NCBI GenBank assembly: GCA_016935555.1
Contig: JAFGQR010000106.1
Location: forward strand, 57,177-121,176
Reading direction: 5' to 3'
Length of the DNA: 64,000 nucleotides
From: Verrucomicrobiota bacterium
GTDB taxonomy: Bacteria > Verrucomicrobiota > Verrucomicrobiia > Limisphaerales > JAFGQR01
Below, in pieces: positions 1-9,665 of this stretch. The position numbers and the translations under genes are program-made. How positions within the stretch are numbered: position 1 is the first letter of the stretch; each line of letters begins with the position of its first letter. The notes under the pieces were generated by a model, which did no database searches, was not told the origin of the DNA, and saw nothing but the letters and a program-made list of their open reading frames with translations.

Positions 1-1
1 G

Positions 2-130
2 TTCACGGATCGCGAGGGCAGGCCGGTGCGTCCGCCCGCATGGTTCAGGCAAGCGCTGGGCTGGGGCGGTCAGGCCAAAGATCAGGGGCCAGGCCAAACG
101 CCCGAAGAAACGCCTCCGCCGGCGCCGTGA
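2..130 (+). CDS. 3' end of an unidentified CDS entering from the left edge (…FTDREGRPVRPPAWFRQALGW…)
   Basis: Open frame from base 2 to TGA at 128-130 with protein-like composition; overlaps convergent rluA-like gene; truncated by window. Confidence 0.3.
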   Translation, partial: FTDREGRPVRPPAWFRQALGWGGQAKDQGPGQTPEETPPPAP

Positions 131-845
131 TCCGGACCGGTTCGCGCCGGAACGGATCAAGATACTCGAGACGAACCGCGCGCAGCCCCAGGGAAAACCG
201 GCCCGGAGCCCGCCCCGGCCGGGGCCGGGATGCCGCCGGCGGACCGTAGAGCTCGTCCCCGACAACCGGGTGTCCGGCCTCGAGCAAGTGCACCCGGATC
301 TGGTGGGTGCGGCCGGTGAGGAGGCGGGCTTCGATCAGGCTGAAGCCGGCGTTGGACCCGACGACCCGAAAGACGGTGGCGGCCGGCTTCCCGCCGTCGG
401 AATCCACCACCATGCGCCCGATCCGCCGCGGGTCCGGCGCAAGGCTGGCCTCACAGGTCCACCTCCACGACCGCGGCTGGCCGCGGACGACGGCCAGGTA
501 GGTTTTGGTCATCCGGCGCGACTCGAACAGCGCGCTCAACGTGTCGAGCGCGCCCTGGCTTTTGGCCCACAGCAGGATGCCTGTGGTCTCGGCATCCAAC
601 CGGTGCACATGACGCAGAAACTTCAGGTTCCGCGATTTCGCCCAGAAATCCCGTGCGGCGATCGAGGAGATGACCGCGGCCTGGAGATTGCGCGGGGTGC
701 GCTGCCACGAGAACGGCACAAGCATCCAGCCGGCGGGCTTGTCGATCGCCAGCGCCGCCCGGTCCTCGTACAAGATCGGGATCCGGGTTTTTGCCCGCGG
801 GGTGCCCAACTCGATGAACGGTGGCCGCGCCATGGGAGCCAGCAT
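45..845 (-). CDS. RluA-family pseudouridine synthase
   Basis: 266 aa; motifs 'ALAIDKPAGWMLVP', 'HRLDAETTGILLWAKS', 'GRTHQIRVHLLEAGHPVVGDELYG' typical of RluA family. Confidence 0.9.
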   Translation of the reverse strand: MLAPMARPPFIELGTPRAKTRIPILYEDRAALAIDKPAGWMLVPFSWQRTPRNLQAAVISSIAARDFWAKSRNLKFLRHVHRLDAETTGILLWAKSQGALDTLSALFESRRMTKTYLAVVRGQPRSWRWTCEASLAPDPRRIGRMVVDSDGGKPAATVFRVVGSNAGFSLIEARLLTGRTHQIRVHLLEAGHPVVGDELYGPPAASRPRPGRAPGRFSLGLRAVRLEYLDPFRREPVRITAPAEAFLRAFGLAPDLWPDRPSPALA

Positions 846-960
846 AGGTCCGTCCCCGGATCGAGTTCAAAACCCAAAGAACGGCCGGGGTGCGCGGCAA
901 GGAGGTGGACAAAGTCGGTGGGGCTTGACATCGCCAGCACCTGAGCCGGCGCGCTTCATC

Positions 961-1046
961 TTGCTCGTGCTCTTCCTCGTGCTCCTGCTCCTCGTCGGCA
1001 CGGCTTTAGCGAGCAAGAGCAAGAGCAAGAGCAGGAGTAAGAGCCT
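961..1046. repeat. Low-complexity hexamer repeat forming an imperfect inverted repeat (GCTCNT… / GAGCAAGAGCAAGAGCAAGAGC)
   Basis: Direct reading: cttgctcgtgctcttcctcgtgctcctgctcctcgtc … gagcaagagcaagagcaagagcaggagtaagagc. Confidence 0.7.
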
Positions 1047-1367
1047 GCGGCGCAGTCAGCACACCCGATTTTGTCAATGGCCATGGGGCGTGCGGGGGCG
1101 CGGGGGCGCGGGGACGGTCATTTTAGGGGTTGTTTTCCGCCCTCATTGTTGCTACGTTTGCTGGATCACTAACCCATGAACCGTTCAGCCTTGTGTCGCC
1201 GTGCGAACCGGCTGTGAGTTGTGTTGTGTCCTCAACCATCGCCGCGATCCCAGTTCCCCGAACCCGCGCATGCCGCCGCCCGCCATGGGCGGCGCAGGAC
1301 GATGGAATCGGGCCTGGCGCGGGCGTCGGGCACGGGTTCTTGGCCCTCTGAATTCCTGGATCCACCT

Positions 1368-4300
1368 ATGAACAAGATTCGTTTTGCGATTGCCATGATG
1401 GTGCTGGCGTTTGTGGCGCAAGCCGCCGCCGCGCCGTTGTTTGAACGCGGAGCCACTTGGCGTTGGCGCCCCGGCAGCACCGAGGCCTCGTCGCCCGTCA
1501 ACGCCTGGCGCACCAACGGCTTCAACGACGCCGAGTTCGTGTCGGCACCGGCGCCGTTCTGGTATGGCGACGCGCTTGCGGGCGGAACCCAGATCACCGG
1601 CATGTCGGGGGTTTACGGGTGCATCTTTCTCCGGCTGCCGTTTGTGGTCACCAACGTGAACGAGATCGCCGCGCTCCGGATGGGGGCGCTCGTGGACGAC
1701 GGGTTCATCGCATGGATCAACGGCACCGAAGTCCTGCGGGTCAACAGCACCAACCCGCCCGGCACCGCCGTCAGCATCTCCGATTTCCTCGTCAACGCCG
1801 CCGAGCCGGTTGCGTTCACCAGCTACAGCCTGCCGGCGCCGCCGACCTACCTGGTTGACGGCACCAACATGATGGCCGTGCAAGTCTTCCAAAGCAGCCT
1901 GGGCAGCAGCGACCTCGGCTTCGACGCGTCGCTGGATTCCATCCTCGTCGAAACCAACCCACCCGTCATTGTCAGCGTCACCCCGGAGCCCTACAGCACC
2001 GTGAACCGGCTGACGGAACTCACGGTGACGTTCAGTGAGCCAGTCACGGGCGTGGACGCCTATGATTTGCTTTTGAACGGCGCGCGGGCCTCGGGCATGA
2101 CGCCCCTGAGCAGCACGACCTACCAGTTTTGGTTTCCGCAACCCGCGTATGGGACGGTGACAATCACCTGGGACGCGGCCCACGGGATTGCCGACGAGGC
2201 GCTGCCGCCCAATCCGTTCGATCGCGAGGACGATCTTGGGAACTGGTACTACACGCTCGTGGACAACACCCCGCCCGTCCTGGCCAGCGCGTCGCCCGCC
2301 GCCGGCGCGACGGTGCGATGGCTCACGAACATCAGCGTCCTGTTCAGCGAGGCCGTGACCGGCGTGGATGCCGCCGACTTGTTGATCAACGGCAACGCCG
2401 CCACCGGCATGGTGGAACGCGCCGCCGACACTTATATGTTCAGCTTCCCGCAGCCCCCCACGGGCCAGGTCCAAGTCGCGTGGATCGCCAGCCACGGCAT
2501 CACCGACCAGTCCGCCGCAGCCAACCCCTTTGGAGGCGGCGCCTGGGAATACACGCTGGACCCCAACGCGGCCACCTCGCAGCCCTACATCAGCGAGTTC
2601 ATGGCCTGGAACGTCAGCGCCGTCATGGACGAGGACGGCGATTACTCGGACTGGATCGAAATCCACAACCCCACCGCCGCCGCGGTCGACCTCGACAACT
2701 GGTATCTGACCGACAACCTCGACAACCTCACCAAGTGGCGTTTCCCGGCCACCAACCTTGTCAGCGGCGGCTACCTGCTGGTCTGGGCTTCGGAAAAGAA
2801 CCGGCGCGTGCCCGGCGCGCCGCTGCACACCAGCTTCAAACTCTCGGCGGGAGGCGAGGACCTCGCGCTGGTGCGGGGCGACACCGGCACCATCGTCAGC
2901 CACTTCAAGCTGTATCCGCCGCAGGCCGTAAATGTGTCCTACGGCGTGGGATCACTCACGACCAATGAAACGGTCATCGCCACCAACGCCCCGGCGCGGG
3001 TGCGCGTGCCGCTCAACGCGAACGACGGCCTCGCTTGGACGCAGCTCGGCTACGATGACAGCACATGGACGCCGGGCACCAACGGCGTCGGCTACGGCAA
3101 CCCAAATGCCACGTCGGCCGATTACGGCGCGGTCGTGGCGCCGACGCAGCCGGTCGGTTTCTGGCGGTTCAGCGAGACGAGCGGCACCACGGCGGCCAAT
3201 GCCGGCAGCGGCGCCGGCCTGAACGGCCTTTACTCGGGCGCGACGCTCGGAAGCGCCGGGCCACGCCCGCCGGCCTTTGCCGGGTTTGAGGAAAACAACA
3301 CGGCGCCCACCTTCAACGGCAGCAGCAGCTATGTGAGCGTGAACAACAGCCTGCTCAACGGGGTCGGCGCGTTCACCATCGCCGGCTGGGTCAAGTGCGC
3401 CACCACGTCGTTTTCTCGAACCGGGTTGTTCGGGCAAAACGATTGTGTCGAGTTCGGTTTCATCAGCGCCGGAACATTGCAATGCTGGACGCCCAGCGGC
3501 GGTTCGTTGAATGTGACCTATACGCCCACGGTGGGCACCTGGTTCCATGTGGCCGCCGTCGGCAACGGCAGCACCATCCGCATCTTCATCAACGGCGTGC
3601 AGGCGGGCAGCGGCGACACCGCCACCACCAGCTACGGCTCTTCCAGTTCCCACTTCAACATCGGGGGCGGCGGCATCTACGACGCCGCCGGCAACTTCTT
3701 CAACGGCCAGATCGACGAGGTCGTGGCCTACCACCGCGCGCTGAACGATGCCGAAATCGCCTCCCTCTACCAGGGAGCGCTCCAACCAGCAGTCGTGGCC
3801 GTCACGCCCTACGTCAAGACGGACATCGCGTCCGCGATGTCGAACATCAACGCCAGCGCCTACGTGCGTCTGCCCTTTACGATCGAGGATCCGACGCGGG
3901 TGGCGGCGCTGACGCTGAAGATGCGGTATGACGACGGGTTCGTGGCGTTTCTCAACGGCAGCGAGGCCGCCCGCGCCAACGCGCCGGCGACGCTGGCCTA
4001 CGACTCGGCCGCCACCGCCGACCACTCGCCCGGCGTGGTGCAGGACATCCGCCTGGGCGCGCTGACGCTGCAGGCGGGCGCCAACCTGCTGGCAATCCAG
4101 GGCTTGAACCGCGCCGCCGGCAACGAGGATTTCCTGGTCCAGGCCGAACTGGTGGTCACCTACGTCGCCGCCGCCAGCTCCAATCCCCTCTACTTCTCAC
4201 CCGCCACACCCGGCATGGAAAACATCGGCGGCGTCATCTACCCCGGCCCGTCCATCCTGAACCCCACGCACACCCCCAACACGCCCCTGGACGACCAGGA

Positions 4301-7300
4301 CCTCGTGGTGACGGCCCAGGTGGTGCCCACGTTCAATGCCGTCGGCAGCGTCGTCATGCGCTACCGCACCATGTTCAACCCGGAAATCGAAGTGGCCATG
4401 GCCGACGACGGCGCGCACGGCGACGGCGCGGCGGGGGACGGCTGGTATGGAGCCACCATTCCGGCGAGCGCAGGCACGAACGGCCAAATGATCCGCTGGT
4501 TCATCCGCGCCACCGACGCGCTTGGCAACGGGTCGCGCTGGCCGCTGTTCAACGGCGCCGACTCCACCGAATACCTTGGCACCGTCGTCAACCCGGACTA
4601 CGTCACCAGCAAGCTGCCCATCATCCACCTGTTCGCGCCCGCCACCATCCTCCAACCAGGACCCGGAGCCACCTCGCAGACCGGCGCCGACTCGCAGGCC
4701 GGCTCCCGCGGGGTGTCGCTCTATTACGACGGGGAGTTTTACGACAACATCCAGGTGCAGCTGCGCGGCAACACCACCGCCGGCTACGCCAAGAAATCCC
4801 ACCGCTTCGAGTTCAACCGCGACCACCTCTTCCGCCACGCCGGCGCCGGCTTCGGAAAGCCCGACCGCCCCGCCCCGCGCATCAGCAAAACCTCCTTTGT
4901 CGCCGATTATCCGGACCCGACCTACATGCGGCAGGGGCTGACGTTCTGGCTGTGCGACCTGATCGGGTCGCCCGGCAGTTTCTACTACCCGGTCCGGCTC
5001 CAACTCAACGGCAAGTTCTACCAGCTCGCCAACCACAACGACGTCCAGGTCGCCGACCTCCTCGAACGCATCGGGTTCGATCCCAACGGCGCCCTCTACA
5101 ACGCGGCCGGCACCGTCCAGCCCAGCCGCCAGAGCACCGGCGGCTTCGAAAAGAAGACCCGCAAATGGGACAACGACAACGATTACGCGGCGCTGGCCGC
5201 CAGCCTCTATGAAACCAACTCGGTGGGCACCCGTGGCACGAATTTCTTCGAGCAATTCGACGTGCCCAACGCCATCAACTACCTCGTCGCCGCCCGCTGG
5301 GCGCACGAGAACGACGACGTCTGGGCCAACATGAGCCTCTACCACGACAACGACGGCGACAACCTCTGGCGCATCATCGCGTTCGACGTCAACCTCTCCT
5401 GGGGCGCCATCTTTTACGAAGGCAGCACCACTTCGGTCATCGAAGGCGTGCAGGCCACCAACGATATCCACAAAGCCCACCCCTTATACGGCTCCTCCCA
5501 GACCCTGGCGCTAAGCGGCCCCGGCGCCCCCAACAACTTCAACCGCGTCTACGACACCGTGTTCCAATACGCCCCCCTGCGCGAGATGTTCCTGCGGCGG
5601 ATGCGCACCATGATGGACACCTGCGTCAAGCCGCCCGGCACGCCCCTCGAGGAGCTGCCCATGGAACAGAAGGTCCTCGAGTGGCGCGACCTGATCGCCG
5701 AAGAAGCCGAGCTGGACCGCAACTACTGGGGCTGGCCGGGCAAGGGTGGCCAGTGCAACTTCGATCCCGGCATCCGCATGACCAATGGCGTCACCGCCAT
5801 GATCAACGAGTTCATCGTCAAACGCCGCCACCATTTCCACGTCAAACACTGCGTCACCAACACCGCGCTGCCCGTCGGCATCAGCAAAGCCCAAAACGCC
5901 GGCATCCCCCTCAGCCAGTCCGATACCCTCCTCATCGATATCACCGCGGTCGAATTCAACCCGGCCTCGGGCAACCAGGATCAGGAATACATCGTTCTGG
6001 TCAACCACAGCGCCGAAGCCGCCGACCTCTCCGGCTGGACCCTTTCGGGCGGCGTCGACTTCACCTTCGCCCCAGGCACCGTCATCCCCGCCGGCGACAC
6101 CCTCTACGTCTCGCCCAACGTCCGCCAGTTCCGCGCCCGCACCACGGACCCCCGCGGCGGCCAGGGCCTGTTCGTCGTCGGCCCCTACCGCGGCCAGCTG
6201 TCGGCCCGGGGCGAGACGATCCTGCTCGCCGACCGCCAGGGACGGCCCGTCGCGAGCCGAACCTATGCGGGCGAGCCCAGCCTGGCCCAGCAATACCTGC
6301 GCGTGACGGAAATCATGTATAACCCGGGTGACACGCAGCAGGACTTCGAATACCTTAAACTCAAGAACGTCGGCCCCGTCGCGCTCGACCTCGCCGGCAT
6401 TCACTTCACCAACGGCATCTACTTCGGGTTCACCGGCAGCGCCGTCACCAGCCTCGCCCCGGGCCAGACGGTCCTCATCGTCGCCAGCACAAACGCGTTC
6501 GCGTCCCGCTACGGCGCCGGATTCGCCATTGCCGGCGAATACGACGGTTTCCTCGAAAACGGCGGCGAACGGCTGCGGCTGCTTGACGCCATGAACGAGG
6601 AGATCCTGGACTTCGAGTATGACGACGGCTGGTATCCGCTCACGGACGGCCTGGGGTTCTCGCTGATCGCGGTCGACGAGCTGGCCGAGCCGGACGCGTG
6701 GGGACGCAAGTCGCAATGGCGCGCGAGCGGCTACCTGGGGTCGCCGGGCGAGGCTTCGCCGAGTGTTCCGGTGCTGGCGCCGATCGTCATCAACGAGGCG
6801 TTGACGCACACCGATCCGCCAACGCTCGACACGATCGAGCTGTACAATCCGACCGCGACGAACGTGGACCTGGGCGGCTGGTTCCTGACCGACGACCCCA
6901 ACACGCCCTGGAAATACCGCATCGCCGAGGGCACCGTGATCCCGGCGGGGGGCTACCTCTGCTTCGACGAATCGCAGTTCAACGCCGCCAGCCCCGCGCC
7001 GGGCGTCCTCCAGCCCTTCGCGCTGGATGCGGACGGCGACGAGGTGTATCTGCTGTCCGGCGACGCAACCACCAACCTCACCGGCTACATGCAGGGATTC
7101 GACTTCGGCGCGGCGCCCAGCGGCGTCACCTTCGGACGGCACGTCACCAGCGTCGGCGAGGACCATTTCGTGGCGCAATCGGCGCCGACCCTGACCCGCG
7201 TCAATGCCGGACCGCTTGTGGGGCCGATTGTCATCAGCGAAATCATGTACCACCCGCCCGACGTGTTCGTGGACGGCGACTGGCAGGACAATAACGCGGA

Positions 7301-9515
7301 CGAATACGTCGAACTCCACAACATTTCCGCGGAGAGCGCGCCCTTGTACGATCCGGATCATTCCACCAACACGTGGCGCCTGCGCGACGCCGTCGCCTTC
7401 ACCTTCCCCACCCACCAGAGCCTGCCGCCAGGCGGCTACGCCCTGGTCGTCGGCTTCGACCCGTCCCAGGACGCCGAGGTCGAGGCGTTCCGCTTGCGCA
7501 ACGGCGTCCCCGCCGGAGTGCCGGTTTACGGCCCGTGGGACGGCGAGCTCAACAACGCCTCCGACCGCGTCGAACTGGTCAAGCCGGATGTGCCCGACGC
7601 CGCCGACGGCGACGTGCCGTGGGTGCTGGTGGAGCGGATCAAGTACGCCGACCAAGCGCCCTGGCCCGGGGCCGCAGACGGGCTGGGCTACGCGTTGCAG
7701 CGGCGCGCGCTGGGCGAATACGGGAATGACCCCGCCCACTGGGGAGCGGCGACGCCGACGCCCGGAACCGCGGCCGGCACAGGCGCGATCCCTGTCATCA
7801 CCGTCCACCCCGCCGATCAGACAGTGGTGGAACTCCAGCCGGTGTCGTTCCTTGTGGAGGTGGAAGGCGCCGGGCCGTTCACCTACGCGTGGCGTTGCAA
7901 CGGCCGGCTGATCGACGGCGCCACCAACGCCACCCTGCTGATTCCAAGCGCCCGCGCCAGCCACGTGGGCACCTACTCGGTCCTGGTGTCCAGTGCGGGC
8001 TGGGTGGCCATGAGCAGCAACGCCGTGCTCCGCGTCCAGACCGTGCCCGTGATCACGGTTCAGCCTGAAGGCAAACTCGTGAATGCAGGTTCGAACGTGA
8101 CCTTCTCCGTCAGCGCCGTCGGCACCGGACCGCTGACGTACCAGTGGCGGCGCTACGCAGTGGACATCCCCTGGGGCACGAACGCCTCCATCACCATCAC
8201 CAACGCCCGCTTCGACATCAACGACGGCTACTATGCGGTCCTCGTCAGCGACACCATCGGCTCGCGCGAGAGCGACCCGGCGCGGCTGACCGTCAAACAG
8301 CGCCCGGGCATCCTGGTGCCGCTGGCCATCAGCCCGGGCACCAACCTGCTCGAAGGCCGCAGTTACACCATGTCCATCACCGCCACCGGCAATCCGCCCA
8401 TGGGCTTCCGGTTCCGATTGAGCAGCGGGCCCACCCCGAACCAGTACTTCGCGATCATCGTGTGCGATTCGAACGTGAACACCGCCGTGCTGGCGGTGGA
8501 CAACCTCAAGTCGAACCTGCACACGGGGGTGTACGACGTCGGCATCACCAACGCCGGCGGCAGCCTGCTCAGCACAAAGCTGTCCGTCGTCGTGTCCAAC
8601 GCCCCGCCGTTCTTCGCCCTTCAGCCGGCCGATCAAACGATCGCGGCCGGCGGCACCGCCACGCTGGTTTCCGAAGCCCGCGGCACCGATCCCATCGGGT
8701 ATCAGTGGTTCTTTAACACCACGCCGATTCCGGGTGCGACCAACGCGAGCCTGGTGCTGGCGGACGTCGAGGCGGCGAACCAGGGCGCCTATGTTGCCGT
8801 CGCGAGCAATTACCTGGGCAGCGCCACCAGCTCGGTGGCGCAATTGACCGTCGAAGCCGCACCCGCCGGTCCTCAGATCGTTCTGCAACCCACCAACCAG
8901 ATCGTCACCCCGTGCATGCCCGCGGTGTTCGTCGTCGATGCCACCAGCCCGTCGCCGCTGGGCTACCAGTGGTTTTTCAATGGCACCAACGCGCTGGCCG
9001 GCGCCACCAACGCCACCTACGCCATCGCCAAACCCCTCCCCGCCCACCAGGGCGACTACACCGTCGTCGTCACCAACACCGGCGGCGCCGCCACCAGCGA
9101 CGTGGCCACCCTTGTGGTTCAGTTGGGCGACTGCGACACCGACGGCATGCCGGACGCCTGGGAACTGCAATACGGTCTCGATCCCACCGACCCGGCCGAC
9201 GCCGACCTGGACCCCGACCGCGACGGCCGCAGCAATGTCCAGGAAGCCATCAGCGGCACGGATCCGAACAGCGCGCTCAGCGTGCTGAAGGTGAGCCTGG
9301 CCAACGGCGGCAGCGGCGCGGCGGTGATCCGGTTCATGGCGATGCCGGGCATTGGGTATTCGGTGCTGCACCGGAACAACCCGGCGTCGGGCGCGTGGCT
9401 GGTGCTGACGAACCTCGAACCGCTGGCCGTCACCAACCTCATCCAGGTGGTTGATCCGGATGCCGGCGCCGCCGGAAGCCGGTTCTACCGGCTGGTGACG
9501 CCGATGCAGCGCTGA
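1368..9515 (+). CDS. Giant secreted surface protein: lamin-tail domains, LamG, CotH kinase-like domain, Ig-like repeats, C-terminal Ca-binding DxDxDG (TSP3-like) motif
   Basis: ATG at 1368 followed by signal peptide MNKIRFAIAMMVLAFVAQAAAA; 'YISEFMAWN…DWIEIHNPT…DLDNWYLTD' (LTD), 'VQLRGNTTAGYAKKSHRFEFN' (CotH), several Ig-like units, 'DCDTDGMPDAWELQYGLDPTDPADADLDPDRDG'. Confidence 0.85.
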   Translation: MNKIRFAIAMMVLAFVAQAAAAPLFERGATWRWRPGSTEASSPVNAWRTNGFNDAEFVSAPAPFWYGDALAGGTQITGMSGVYGCIFLRLPFVVTNVNEIAALRMGALVDDGFIAWINGTEVLRVNSTNPPGTAVSISDFLVNAAEPVAFTSYSLPAPPTYLVDGTNMMAVQVFQSSLGSSDLGFDASLDSILVETNPPVIVSVTPEPYSTVNRLTELTVTFSEPVTGVDAYDLLLNGARASGMTPLSSTTYQFWFPQPAYGTVTITWDAAHGIADEALPPNPFDREDDLGNWYYTLVDNTPPVLASASPAAGATVRWLTNISVLFSEAVTGVDAADLLINGNAATGMVERAADTYMFSFPQPPTGQVQVAWIASHGITDQSAAANPFGGGAWEYTLDPNAATSQPYISEFMAWNVSAVMDEDGDYSDWIEIHNPTAAAVDLDNWYLTDNLDNLTKWRFPATNLVSGGYLLVWASEKNRRVPGAPLHTSFKLSAGGEDLALVRGDTGTIVSHFKLYPPQAVNVSYGVGSLTTNETVIATNAPARVRVPLNANDGLAWTQLGYDDSTWTPGTNGVGYGNPNATSADYGAVVAPTQPVGFWRFSETSGTTAANAGSGAGLNGLYSGATLGSAGPRPPAFAGFEENNTAPTFNGSSSYVSVNNSLLNGVGAFTIAGWVKCATTSFSRTGLFGQNDCVEFGFISAGTLQCWTPSGGSLNVTYTPTVGTWFHVAAVGNGSTIRIFINGVQAGSGDTATTSYGSSSSHFNIGGGGIYDAAGNFFNGQIDEVVAYHRALNDAEIASLYQGALQPAVVAVTPYVKTDIASAMSNINASAYVRLPFTIEDPTRVAALTLKMRYDDGFVAFLNGSEAARANAPATLAYDSAATADHSPGVVQDIRLGALTLQAGANLLAIQGLNRAAGNEDFLVQAELVVTYVAAASSNPLYFSPATPGMENIGGVIYPGPSILNPTHTPNTPLDDQDLVVTAQVVPTFNAVGSVVMRYRTMFNPEIEVAMADDGAHGDGAAGDGWYGATIPASAGTNGQMIRWFIRATDALGNGSRWPLFNGADSTEYLGTVVNPDYVTSKLPIIHLFAPATILQPGPGATSQTGADSQAGSRGVSLYYDGEFYDNIQVQLRGNTTAGYAKKSHRFEFNRDHLFRHAGAGFGKPDRPAPRISKTSFVADYPDPTYMRQGLTFWLCDLIGSPGSFYYPVRLQLNGKFYQLANHNDVQVADLLERIGFDPNGALYNAAGTVQPSRQSTGGFEKKTRKWDNDNDYAALAASLYETNSVGTRGTNFFEQFDVPNAINYLVAARWAHENDDVWANMSLYHDNDGDNLWRIIAFDVNLSWGAIFYEGSTTSVIEGVQATNDIHKAHPLYGSSQTLALSGPGAPNNFNRVYDTVFQYAPLREMFLRRMRTMMDTCVKPPGTPLEELPMEQKVLEWRDLIAEEAELDRNYWGWPGKGGQCNFDPGIRMTNGVTAMINEFIVKRRHHFHVKHCVTNTALPVGISKAQNAGIPLSQSDTLLIDITAVEFNPASGNQDQEYIVLVNHSAEAADLSGWTLSGGVDFTFAPGTVIPAGDTLYVSPNVRQFRARTTDPRGGQGLFVVGPYRGQLSARGETILLADRQGRPVASRTYAGEPSLAQQYLRVTEIMYNPGDTQQDFEYLKLKNVGPVALDLAGIHFTNGIYFGFTGSAVTSLAPGQTVLIVASTNAFASRYGAGFAIAGEYDGFLENGGERLRLLDAMNEEILDFEYDDGWYPLTDGLGFSLIAVDELAEPDAWGRKSQWRASGYLGSPGEASPSVPVLAPIVINEALTHTDPPTLDTIELYNPTATNVDLGGWFLTDDPNTPWKYRIAEGTVIPAGGYLCFDESQFNAASPAPGVLQPFALDADGDEVYLLSGDATTNLTGYMQGFDFGAAPSGVTFGRHVTSVGEDHFVAQSAPTLTRVNAGPLVGPIVISEIMYHPPDVFVDGDWQDNNADEYVELHNISAESAPLYDPDHSTNTWRLRDAVAFTFPTHQSLPPGGYALVVGFDPSQDAEVEAFRLRNGVPAGVPVYGPWDGELNNASDRVELVKPDVPDAADGDVPWVLVERIKYADQAPWPGAADGLGYALQRRALGEYGNDPAHWGAATPTPGTAAGTGAIPVITVHPADQTVVELQPVSFLVEVEGAGPFTYAWRCNGRLIDGATNATLLIPSARASHVGTYSVLVSSAGWVAMSSNAVLRVQTVPVITVQPEGKLVNAGSNVTFSVSAVGTGPLTYQWRRYAVDIPWGTNASITITNARFDINDGYYAVLVSDTIGSRESDPARLTVKQRPGILVPLAISPGTNLLEGRSYTMSITATGNPPMGFRFRLSSGPTPNQYFAIIVCDSNVNTAVLAVDNLKSNLHTGVYDVGITNAGGSLLSTKLSVVVSNAPPFFALQPADQTIAAGGTATLVSEARGTDPIGYQWFFNTTPIPGATNASLVLADVEAANQGAYVAVASNYLGSATSSVAQLTVEAAPAGPQIVLQPTNQIVTPCMPAVFVVDATSPSPLGYQWFFNGTNALAGATNATYAIAKPLPAHQGDYTVVVTNTGGAATSDVATLVVQLGDCDTDGMPDAWELQYGLDPTDPADADLDPDRDGRSNVQEAISGTDPNSALSVLKVSLANGGSGAAVIRFMAMPGIGYSVLHRNNPASGAWLVLTNLEPLAVTNLIQVVDPDAGAAGSRFYRLVTPMQR

Positions 9516-9600
9516 CAGACGGCGCCGTCATACGCCCGGGCCGCCATGCCGCTGCCATGCGGCCGCGTGGTTCTCTGCCATGGCGAGACGTTCGACGTTT

Positions 9601-9631
9601 GGGGTCAGGTCTCAACATTCAACATTTGCCT
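9601..9631. repeat. Left 31-bp inverted repeat of RAYT unit
   Basis: Perfect reverse complement of 10692-10722. Confidence 0.9.
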
Positions 9632-9665
9632 TGATGCATGGTGCGACATGGGGCATGCTTTTCGC

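Noticed and set aside
1185-2903. 572-aa minus-strand ORF
   Set aside because: Antisense shadow ORF of the same giant gene; no recognisable motifs.
5511-9371. 1286-aa minus-strand ORF opposite the giant surface-protein gene
   Set aside because: Low-complexity antisense translation of a high-GC coding strand; the plus frame has clear domains.
9518-9529. GACGGCGCCGTC palindrome just after the giant gene as a terminator
   Set aside because: Perfect palindrome without a loop or T-tract; weak evidence.
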